The notes under the pieces: generated by a model
Told to the model about the DNA's origin: nothing
The model's input: the letters and a program-made list of their open reading frames with translations, nothing else
Database searches by the model: none
Shown here: one piece after another, positions 1-4,532 of the stretch
How the letters are laid out: every line of letters begins with the position of its first letter
Numbering within the stretch: position 1 is the first letter of the stretch
Made by a program: the position numbers and the translations under genes
Source: Candidatus Dormiibacterota bacterium
GTDB taxonomy: Bacteria > Chloroflexota > Dormibacteria > Aeolococcales > Aeolococcaceae
Length of the DNA stretch: 5,383 nt
NCBI GenBank assembly: GCA_003135255.1
Contig: PLAX01000072.1
Coordinates: 1-5,383 of the forward strand
Reading direction: 5' to 3'

Positions 1-14
1 CCCCCGCGCACCCG

Positions 15-1241
15 GTGGCGAGCGGCACCACGCTCGGATCCGGCGCCGATCCGGGCATCGGCCAGAAGCTGCACGACGTGGTCGTGGTCGGCTCGTTCGC
101 GGGGCAGGGCGGCCGCGATCGGGTCGAGATCCAGCTCGACGAGCTGGAGGAGTTGGCGCGCACCCTCGGCACCCGCGTCGTGGAGCGCAGCTCGATCCCG
201 GTGCGCGAGCCCCACCCGGCGACCTTCTTCCGCAGCGGGGCCGTCGAGGCGCTCACGGCGCGCCTGGCCGAGCTCGGCGGTCCCGCGGTCCTGGTCAACG
301 ACCAGCTGAGCCCGCGGCAGCAGCGGAACCTCCAGGAGGCGTGGGAGGTCCCGGTGCTGGACAGGACCGAGGTGATCCTGGCCATCTTCGCCCGGCGCGC
401 GGTCACCGCGGAAGGGAAGATTCAGGTGGAGATGGCTCAATTGGATCATCTCCTCCCCCGTCTCGCCGGCGGCTGGACCCACCTGGAACGGCAGCGCGGC
501 GGCGTGGGGCTGAGGGGCGGCCCCGGTGAGACCCAGATCGAGGTGGACCGCCGCCTGATCCGGCAGCGGATCAGCAAGTTGCGGCGACGCCTCGAGCTGC
601 TGGAACGCCAGCGGCGCACCCGCCGGCAGGCGCGCAGCGACGTGCCGCTCGCCGCCTGTGCCCTGGTCGGCTACACCAACGCCGGCAAGTCGACGCTCCT
701 CAACCGGCTGACCAACTCCGAGGTGCTCGCCGACAACCTCCTCTTCGCGACCCTCGATCCGACCTCGCGCCTGCTCAACCTCTCCTCGGGCCGGCGGGTG
801 ATCCTGACCGACACCGTCGGATTCATCCAGGCGCTGCCGACCGAGCTGGTGGAGGCCTTCGCGGCCACCCTGGAGGAGGTCCGCCAGGCTCACCTCCTCG
901 TCCTGGTGGTCGACGTCTGCCACCCGGAGTGCGACGCCCAGCTCCAGACGGTGCTCGACACCCTCGCCGAGATGGGGTGCGAGCAGCCCACCCTGCTGGT
1001 CGCCAACAAGATCGACCGCCTCGAGCCGGAGGCGCTGGGGGAGGCGGTCGGTCGCCTGGAGACGACCGCCAAGTGCCGGGCGCTGCGGGTCTCGGCCAAG
1101 ACCGGGACCGGCCTGCGCGACCTCCGCACCGCCCTGGACGCCCTCGCCGGCCGCGCCGTCCGGGAGACCCGGACCAACGTGCCGGTGCCCGCGCCTGCGG
1201 AGACGCCCGGCGACGACGACGAGGGCTGGGTCGCCAGCTGA
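15..1241 (+). CDS. hflX: GTPase HflX (ribosome-splitting / heat-shock GTPase)
   Basis: HflX is a cytosolic GTPase that binds the 50S subunit and splits stalled or hibernating 70S ribosomes. The 408-residue product has the family architecture. An N-terminal HflX domain (about 20-130) is followed by the linker signature around 162-180 (GGVGLRGGPGETQIE, then DRR) and a basic coiled-coil-like helix (about 182-208). The G domain then shows G1 GYTNAGKS at 219-226, the switch I region FATLDPT at 244-250, G3 DTVGF at 266-270, G4 NKID at 331-334 and G5 SAK at 360-362. The tail after 385 is Pro/Ala- and Asp-rich and not conserved. Length is close to the usual 400-430. The GTG at 15 lacks a visible ribosome binding site and the frame stays open to the window edge, so the true start may lie upstream; clear family similarity begins near residue 19. 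It converges on smpB with a 17-bp gap. Identity is very secure; the start is not. Confidence 0.95.
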   Translation: MASGTTLGSGADPGIGQKLHDVVVVGSFAGQGGRDRVEIQLDELEELARTLGTRVVERSSIPVREPHPATFFRSGAVEALTARLAELGGPAVLVNDQLSPRQQRNLQEAWEVPVLDRTEVILAIFARRAVTAEGKIQVEMAQLDHLLPRLAGGWTHLERQRGGVGLRGGPGETQIEVDRRLIRQRISKLRRRLELLERQRRTRRQARSDVPLAACALVGYTNAGKSTLLNRLTNSEVLADNLLFATLDPTSRLLNLSSGRRVILTDTVGFIQALPTELVEAFAATLEEVRQAHLLVLVVDVCHPECDAQLQTVLDTLAEMGCEQPTLLVANKIDRLEPEALGEAVGRLETTAKCRALRVSAKTGTGLRDLRTALDALAGRAVRETRTNVPVPAPAETPGDDDEGWVAS

Positions 1242-1242
1242 A

Positions 1243-1263
1243 GCTGACCGGCTGCGGGTCAGC
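1243..1263. terminator. Hairpin between convergent hflX and smpB
   Basis: GCTGACC (1243-1249) and GGTCAGC (1257-1263) form a perfect 7-bp stem with a 7-nt loop, starting 2 nt after the hflX stop and containing the smpB stop. Being symmetric, it could act on both transcripts. No T-run follows on either strand, so an intrinsic terminator is only possible, not shown. Confidence 0.35.
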
Positions 1264-1735
1264 CCCTCAGGGCGTGGGCGGTGGCCCGTTCGACGTCGCG
1301 CCGGGCGTCGCGCTCCGCGATCGCCTGGCGCTTGTCCCAGAGCTTCTTGCCGCGGGCGATGGCGATCTCGACCTTGATCCGGTTGTTCTTGAGGTAGAGG
1401 CGCAGAGGGATGAGGGTCAGCCCTCCCAGCCGGACGCGGCCGTCCAGGTACTCGATCTCCCGGCGGTGCAGGAGGAGACGGCGGCGGCGCTCGGGCTCGT
1501 GGTTCTGCCGGTTGCCCATCTCGTACTGGCCGATGTGGACCTGGATGAGCCAGGCCTCTCCGTTCTCGACTCGGACGTAGCCCTCGCGGAGGTGGGCGAG
1601 ACCGGCGCGGAGCGCCTTGACCTCGGTCCCGGTCAGCTGGATGCCGGCCTCGAGGAACTCCAGGAGGTGGTACTCATGGCTGGCCTGGCGGTTGCGGGCG
1701 AGGACCGGATCTCCCGGTCGAGGGTTCGGGGACAT
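1259..1735 (-). CDS. smpB: SsrA-binding protein SmpB (trans-translation)
   Basis: SmpB binds the tRNA-like domain of tmRNA (ssrA) and delivers it to ribosomes stalled on messages lacking a stop codon, so that the nascent peptide is tagged for proteolysis. The 158-residue product is the normal family length and is conserved throughout. It shows LLEFLEAGIQLTGTEVKALR at 24-43, the core around 60-92 (AWLIQVHIGQYE, then NHEPERRRRLLLHRREI), and the C-terminal part LKNNRIKVEIAIARGKK at 115-131 followed by LWDKRQAIAERD at 132-143, which leads into the tail that probes the mRNA channel. The ATG at 1735 is preferred because the protein then begins MSPNPRPGD directly before the conserved core. A start at 1798 would add 21 unconserved residues and overlap the divergent gene's ribosome binding site. 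No Shine-Dalgarno precedes 1735, but a -10-like box sits 7 nt upstream, so the mRNA may be leaderless. No ssrA gene is recognisable in the window. Confidence 0.96.
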   Translation of the reverse strand: MSPNPRPGDPVLARNRQASHEYHLLEFLEAGIQLTGTEVKALRAGLAHLREGYVRVENGEAWLIQVHIGQYEMGNRQNHEPERRRRLLLHRREIEYLDGRVRLGGLTLIPLRLYLKNNRIKVEIAIARGKKLWDKRQAIAERDARRDVERATAHALRG

Positions 1736-1742
1736 GGTTGAG

Positions 1743-1748
1743 GCTATA
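1743..1748 (-). promoter_or_regulatory. Candidate -10 box of a leaderless smpB promoter
   Basis: The minus strand reads TATAGC at 1748-1743, with 7 nt (CTCAACC) separating it from the smpB ATG at 1735. That puts the expected transcription start at or within a base of the initiation codon. No Shine-Dalgarno is present and no good -35 is visible. The same AT-rich core read forwards (TATATG, 1745-1750) could be the -10 for the divergent sseB-like gene. Confidence 0.4.
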
Positions 1749-1765
1749 TGCTGACGCGTCGACCG

Positions 1766-1788
1766 GGTCCCGATCCCGAACGGGGACC
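1766..1788 (+). promoter_or_regulatory. Leader hairpin just upstream of the sseB-like RBS
   Basis: GGTCCC (1766-1771) pairs with GGGACC (1783-1788) across an 11-nt loop. The stem ends 2 nt before the purine-rich ribosome binding site. It could influence translation initiation of the downstream gene, or be chance pairing in GC-rich DNA. A perfect 8-bp palindrome, GACGCGTC, lies just upstream at 1753-1760 and could be a protein-binding site. Confidence 0.3.
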
Positions 1789-1790
1789 GA

Positions 1791-1795
1791 GGAGG
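1791..1795 (+). promoter_or_regulatory. Ribosome binding site GGAGG
   Basis: GGAGG lies 5 nt before the ATG at 1801 and fixes that start over the in-frame upstream codon at 1738. It is the clearest Shine-Dalgarno in the window, in contrast to smpB and mazE. Confidence 0.75.
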
Positions 1796-1800
1796 CATGC

Positions 1801-2187
1801 ATGGAGCCGCTGGAAGTCGCCATCACCCTCAAGGGCGATAGCCCCGACGCCTTCGAAACCATCCGCAGCGAGCTGAGCCGCGCGGACATCTTCTGCCTCG
1901 GCCAGCCGGCCGGGCAGATGGCGACGGCTCAGCAGGGCAGCGAGTCGGATCTGCTCCATTTCACCATCCATGACGCTCAGGGAAGCGAGCGGGTGATGCT
2001 GCCCGTCTTCACCCAGCCGGAGATCATGCGGGCGGCGCTGGCGCGCAATCCCGACTGGCAGACGCTCTCGGTGCTCCAGGTGCAGGGCCAGGCCCTCCTG
2101 GACCACGTCCACCCGGACGTGTTCATCGTCATCAACCCCTGGTCGCGCCTCGAGTACCAGCTCCCCCCGACCGGGCGTACCGGCTGA
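1801..2187 (+). CDS. SseB N-terminal domain-like protein
   Basis: This gene encodes a 128-residue, probably cytosolic protein with no signal peptide or membrane segment. Residues 65-123 resemble the SseB protein N-terminal domain family (named after an enhanced serine sensitivity protein). The visible hallmarks are VMLPVFTQPEIMRAAL at 65-80, then LQVQGQALLDHVHPD at 92-106 and VFIVINPWSRLEYQLPP at 107-123, ending in the typical hydrophobic strand, Asn-Pro turn and 'LPP'. The first 60 residues are less conserved but have a strand-helix pattern that may belong to the same fold. No catalytic residues are recognisable and the molecular role of this family is poorly defined, so I assign no function. 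The start is set by GGAGG 5 nt upstream. The gene is divergent from smpB and convergent with mazF, so it is probably its own transcription unit. Family call is fairly good; gene reality is high from codon pattern and RBS. Confidence 0.8.
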   Translation: MEPLEVAITLKGDSPDAFETIRSELSRADIFCLGQPAGQMATAQQGSESDLLHFTIHDAQGSERVMLPVFTQPEIMRAALARNPDWQTLSVLQVQGQALLDHVHPDVFIVINPWSRLEYQLPPTGRTG

Positions 2188-2219
2188 GCGCGAGCCGCCA
2201 AGCGGCGACACTGTGCGCT
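2187..2219 (+). terminator. Possible terminator hairpin after the sseB-like gene
   Basis: Nested inverted repeats start at the last base of the stop codon. The outer arms are AGCGC (2187-2191) and GCGCT (2215-2219); the inner arms are GCCGC (2194-2198) and GCGGC (2202-2206) with a CAA loop. Only TT follows, so it is weak as an intrinsic terminator. The rest of the 84-bp convergent gap to mazF (2220-2271) shows nothing recognisable. Confidence 0.3.
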
Positions 2220-2271
2220 TGGACCGGCTTCAGAGCGCGACCAAGTCAGCGGCTGGGTGCGGTTTGCCGAT

Positions 2272-2619
2272 CTACAGCGCAAGGTGAAGCCTCAGGGCAT
2301 CGTCGAGCTCTCGCAGGGCAGGAGCGCTCAGCGGCCCCAGCAGGCGGCCGACCCTCTCAACGGCGACCGCCCTGATCTGTTCCGCCTGAGCTTTGGAATC
2401 GCGGTCGAGGCCGGCCTCCCCCGTGCTCAGGCGGACTTGGAAGTCGAGGACCCGCCGCAGATTTGAGGTGATCGGTACGACGGTCACAACCCCCCTGCCC
2501 AAGCGCGATACGGTGGCGTTGGCGGCGTCGTTGCTGACGATGACCGCGGGTCGAAGCTTCGCCGCCTCGGAGCCGCGAGCAGGACCGAATTCGACGAGAC
2601 AAACTTCCCCCCGCCGCAT
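2272..2619 (-). CDS. mazF: MazF-family endoribonuclease toxin (MazF9-like)
   Basis: This is the toxin of a type II toxin-antitoxin module. MazF enzymes cleave RNA at short single-stranded motifs and arrest growth. The 115-residue protein has the PemK/MazF fold signatures: MRRGEVCLVEFGPARGSE at the N terminus, KLRPAVIVSND at 21-31, VVPITSN at 48-54, KAQAEQIR at 76-83 and a C-terminal helix around 97-114 (SAPALRELDDALRLHL). By motif alignment the catalytic pair should be R23 and T51, matching Arg and Thr of E. coli MazF, so the toxin looks intact. From memory it closely resembles M. tuberculosis MazF9 (Rv2801c). The ATG at 2619 overlaps the antitoxin stop by one base (TGATG), which implies translational coupling, and it opens directly onto the conserved MRRGE motif. 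A start at 2679 would add 20 unconserved residues inside mazE. The cleavage motif cannot be read from sequence. Confidence 0.94.
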   Translation of the reverse strand: MRRGEVCLVEFGPARGSEAAKLRPAVIVSNDAANATVSRLGRGVVTVVPITSNLRRVLDFQVRLSTGEAGLDRDSKAQAEQIRAVAVERVGRLLGPLSAPALRELDDALRLHLAL

Positions 2620-2837
2620 CACGCGATCCCGTCGCCGGTCGTCTGGTCCCAGAGCTCGGCGTCGTCGGCCACCTCCCACTCCTCAAAGGCGGCTTCGTAC
2701 TGGACCTCCAGACCCGCGGCGCGCAGAAGGCCGACAGCATCATGAACGGCAGCCGACCGAGAGCCCGCACCACGCTCGCGGGCGTAGCCGTCGAGGAAGA
2801 GCACATCGTCCTCCGGGAGAGACACACTGAGCTTCAT
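2619..2837 (-). CDS. mazE: MazE-like antitoxin (MazE9-like, ribbon-helix-helix type)
   Basis: This is the antitoxin partner of the adjacent mazF. Such proteins bind operator DNA through an N-terminal domain and neutralise the toxin with a flexible acidic C terminus. The 72-residue protein starts MKLSVSLPEDDV, a strand then helix entry as in ribbon-helix-helix proteins, followed by a second helix SRSAAVHDAVGLLR at 26-39. The acidic, tryptophan-containing tail FEEWEVADDAELWDQ at 51-65 is the expected toxin-binding segment. The N-terminal pattern and the ending 'WDQTTGDG' match my recollection of M. tuberculosis MazE9. It lies 39 bp after the fmt stop on the same strand, but it has its own candidate promoter and repeat array. 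There is no Shine-Dalgarno before the ATG at 2837. It is likely autorepressed together with MazF. Confidence 0.92.
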   Translation of the reverse strand: MKLSVSLPEDDVLFLDGYARERGAGSRSAAVHDAVGLLRAAGLEVQYEAAFEEWEVADDAELWDQTTGDGIA

Positions 2838-2866
2838 ACCCGAGATACTACCCGACCCGATACCCG
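2837..2866 (-). repeat. Three 12-bp-phased TACCCG repeats, candidate MazE operator
   Basis: TACCCG (CGGGTA on the coding strand) occurs at 2837-2842, 2849-2854 and 2861-2866, with exactly 12 bp between copies. The first two share the longer form TACCCGA. The array covers the candidate mazE -10 box and touches the start codon, where a repressor would block transcription. Phased short direct repeats suit cooperative binding of ribbon-helix-helix dimers. The operator role is inferred. Confidence 0.6.
2845..2850 (-). promoter_or_regulatory. Candidate -10 box of a leaderless mazEF promoter
   Basis: The minus strand reads TAGTAT (2850-2845), a TANNNT match, 7 nt before the mazE ATG. That predicts transcription starting at or next to the A of the start codon, consistent with the missing Shine-Dalgarno. 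No convincing -35 is visible. It lies between the first and second TACCCG repeats and partly overlaps the second. Confidence 0.5.
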
Positions 2867-2876
2867 GAGTGGGATC

Positions 2877-3800
2877 TCACCTCCGACCGCGCAGGAATGC
2901 GGCGGCGCTCATGGCGCGGCGGCCGGGGGGTTGGAGGGTGTCCACGCGGTAGTGGCCGGCAGCTGTGGCGACCAGGACCGATTCACCCTCGATGCGAACC
3001 ACAGAACCAGGGATCGCGCCCGCCGGGCCGGGAATGTCGACCTCGGCCGGGTCGACCGTCCGACCGGCGAGGATGCGGACCCCCACGCCGGCCAGGTCGC
3101 CGGTGACGCCGGGCCAGGGGGTGAGAGCCCGGACCATCCGGTCGACCTCCTCCGCGGTGCGCGCCGACCAATCGAGGAGACCGTCCTCGCGGGTGAGCCG
3201 CGCCGCGTGGGTGACCCCGTCGTCGGGCTGCGGGGTGGCGGCGGCCGTCCCGCGTTCGAGGGCGGCGAGCACCGCCACCAGCTCCTCGGCCCCGGCGATC
3301 GCGAGCGTCCCGGTCAGTCCTGCTGCGGTCGCGTCAGCGCCGATGGGCAGCTCCCGGCGCGCGTACACCGGGCCGGTGTCCAGCCCCGCCTCCATCCGCA
3401 TGATGCAGACGCCGGTGATGGTGTCGCCGGCCAGGATCGCCCGGGCGATCGGCGCCGCCCCGCGCCAGCGGGGGAGCAGGGAGGCGTGGACGTTGACCCC
3501 GCCGAAGCGGTGCCCGTCGAGGAGCGTCCGGGGCAGGATCTGGCCGTACGCGGCGACCACCAGGACGTCGGCACCGAGCCCGAGGATCTCCTCCACCACC
3601 GGCCCCGATCGGATGCGCTCCGGCTGCAGCAGGGCGATGCCGAGCTGCTCGGCCGCATCGGCCACGGGCCGCGGGGCGGGGCGCCCCCGGCTCCCGGGGC
3701 GCGCCGGCTGGGTGACCGCGGCCAGCACCTCATGGCGCGCGTTGCAGGCGCGCAGGCTGGGGACGGCGAACTCGGCGGTTCCGGCAAAGACGATGCGCAC
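2877..3800 (-). CDS. fmt: Methionyl-tRNA formyltransferase
   Basis: Fmt transfers a formyl group from 10-formyl-tetrahydrofolate to Met-tRNA(fMet), making the bacterial initiator. The 307-residue product is of normal length. The N-terminal Rossmann-type domain opens MRIVFAGTAEFAVPSL. The basic loop ARPGSRGRPAPRP at 33-45 corresponds to the tRNA acceptor-binding insert. The catalytic region VNVHASLLPRWRGAAPI at 102-118 supplies N103 and H105, and MEAGLDTGPVYA at 136-147 supplies D141, the conserved Asn/His/Asp triad. The linker THAARLTREDGLLDW (197-211) and LTPWPGV (226-232) lead to the C-terminal tRNA-binding domain, which ends MSAAAFLRGRR. Start is GTG at 3800, placing the first strand exactly at residue 1. 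The upstream bases are C-rich with no Shine-Dalgarno; TACGCT at 3814-3809, 8 nt upstream, is a weak possible -10. It follows def after a structured 188-bp spacer and may share the priA-def transcript. Confidence 0.97.
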   Translation of the reverse strand: MRIVFAGTAEFAVPSLRACNARHEVLAAVTQPARPGSRGRPAPRPVADAAEQLGIALLQPERIRSGPVVEEILGLGADVLVVAAYGQILPRTLLDGHRFGGVNVHASLLPRWRGAAPIARAILAGDTITGVCIMRMEAGLDTGPVYARRELPIGADATAAGLTGTLAIAGAEELVAVLAALERGTAAATPQPDDGVTHAARLTREDGLLDWSARTAEEVDRMVRALTPWPGVTGDLAGVGVRILAGRTVDPAEVDIPGPAGAIPGSVVRIEGESVLVATAAGHYRVDTLQPPGRRAMSAAAFLRGRR

Positions 3801-3988
3801 GGGGGGAGAGCGTATCCGGTTCGGGGCACGTCTCCGATGAAAGGCAGGGAGCCACGGCGCCGCAGTTTGAGGCCACGGTGAGGCCCAAACTGCGAATGGC
3901 TGCGGCTCGACCCAGGGCCATCGCGACGTTGGCGAAGCAGCCCTGCTCTGGCACGAGCGGGTGATCGCCGCCTGTGGTGTCGGGCGCG
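3801..3988. other. 188-bp fmt-def spacer with no recognisable gene
   Basis: priA-def-fmt genes are usually packed tightly, so this gap is long. No protein or RNA gene is recognised in it. It is rich in inverted repeats: the large one at 3861-3894, GGCTGC (3898-3903) with GCAGCC about 34 nt further on, and the small self-complementary run AGCAGCCCTGCT near 3936-3950. GCCACGG occurs as a direct repeat at 3851-3857 and 3872-3878. One minus frame runs open through the whole spacer, but it continues out of frame into def and resembles nothing known. Possibilities include a remnant of a small mobile repeat, an mRNA processing or attenuation structure, or a small RNA. Confidence 0.5.
3861..3894. repeat. 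13-bp interrupted inverted repeat in the fmt-def spacer
   Basis: CGCAGTTTG (3861-3869) pairs with CAAACTGCG (3886-3894), and GGCC (3871-3874) with GGCC (3882-3885). A single A (3870) is bulged and the loop is 7 nt. This is the strongest hairpin in the window. No T-run follows on either strand, so it is not a standard intrinsic terminator. It could be a REP-like or MITE-derived element, or an operon stability or attenuation hairpin. Confidence 0.6.
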
Positions 3989-4510
3989 TCAGACGGTGAC
4001 GGCCTCGCCCTCGATGTTGGCGATCTCCTCGTCGCCCATCTCTTCGACCCGGCGCAGCGTGCTCGGGTCGGTGAGACGGTCGGTGAAGAGGATGCCGTCC
4101 AGGTGGTCGATCTCGTGCTGGATGGCACGGGCCAGCAGGCCGCTCCCCTTGATCCGGACCGCCTTGCCGTGGCGGTTGAGCGCCTTGCAGACCACCTTGT
4201 CGGCGCGCGCCACCTCCCCCACCATGCCGGGGATGGAGAGGCAGCCCTCGTAGCCGATCTGCTCCCCGTCCGCCTTGATGATCTCGGGGTTGGCGAGGTG
4301 AAGCAGCTGGTTGTCCACCCTGATGGTGATGACCCGGATCGAGACGTCGACCTGGGGGGCCGCCAGCCCAACGCCGGGGGCGGCGACCATCGTCTCCATC
4401 ATGTCGTCCATGAGACGGCGAATCGAATCGTCGACCTTGCCGACCTTGGGCGCCTTGCGCCGGAGGACGGGGTTGTCGTCGGCGACGGTGACGATCTTGA
4501 GGATGGACAC
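3989..4510 (-). CDS. def: Peptide deformylase
   Basis: Peptide deformylase is a metalloenzyme that removes the N-formyl group from nascent proteins at the ribosome exit, the reverse partner of Fmt two steps earlier in initiation. The 173-residue product contains all three family motifs: GVGLAAPQ at 46-53, EGCLS at 88-92 and QHEIDH at 131-136. Metal ligands should be C90, H132 and H136, with E133 as the catalytic acid, so the enzyme appears active. The exact EGCLS motif and compact length fit the bacterial type 1 family. A C-terminal extension after about 155 is acidic. Start is GTG at 4510, giving MSILKIVTV at the usual N terminus. GGAGAG lies 9 nt upstream, and earlier in-frame starts would fall inside priA. 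It begins 22 bp after the priA stop and is probably cotranscribed with it. Confidence 0.97.
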   Translation of the reverse strand: MSILKIVTVADDNPVLRRKAPKVGKVDDSIRRLMDDMMETMVAAPGVGLAAPQVDVSIRVITIRVDNQLLHLANPEIIKADGEQIGYEGCLSIPGMVGEVARADKVVCKALNRHGKAVRIKGSGLLARAIQHEIDHLDGILFTDRLTDPSTLRRVEEMGDEEIANIEGEAVTV

Positions 4511-4519
4511 TGGGCTTGG

Positions 4520-4525
4520 CTCTCC
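4520..4525 (-). promoter_or_regulatory. Ribosome binding site of def
   Basis: GGAGAG on the minus strand, 9 nt before the GTG at 4510, within the 22-bp priA-def gap. It supports the choice of GTG over longer starts that read into priA. Confidence 0.5.
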
Positions 4526-4532
4526 GGCTCGG

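Noticed and set aside
929..1741. 270-residue + frame overlapping the hflX 3' end and running antisense to smpB
   Set aside because: Low-complexity Arg/Pro/Gly translation in a different frame from hflX, and antisense to all of smpB, whose family is unmistakable.
1736..1798. 21-residue longer SmpB starting at 1798
   Set aside because: The extension is unconserved and would cover the divergent promoter region and the ribosome binding site of the sseB-like gene.
1744..2211. 155-residue minus-strand frame opposite the sseB-like gene
   Set aside because: The + strand gene has a strong ribosome binding site and family motifs; the antisense product resembles nothing and would also overlap the smpB upstream region.
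2742..3881. 379-residue open frame on the + strand opposite fmt and mazE
   Set aside because: It is antisense to well-recognised genes, has a Gly/Arg/Asp-rich composition typical of GC-rich shadow frames, resembles no family, and has no ribosome binding site.
3801..3988. tRNA or tmRNA gene in the spacer
   Set aside because: No cloverleaf, no T-loop GGTTCGA-like motif and no CCA end could be matched; the hairpins do not fit a tRNA-like fold.
3730..4371. 213-residue minus frame spanning the fmt-def spacer
   Set aside because: It reads def and the start of fmt out of frame; only the spacer part is uncommitted, and its translation has no recognisable domain or start signal.
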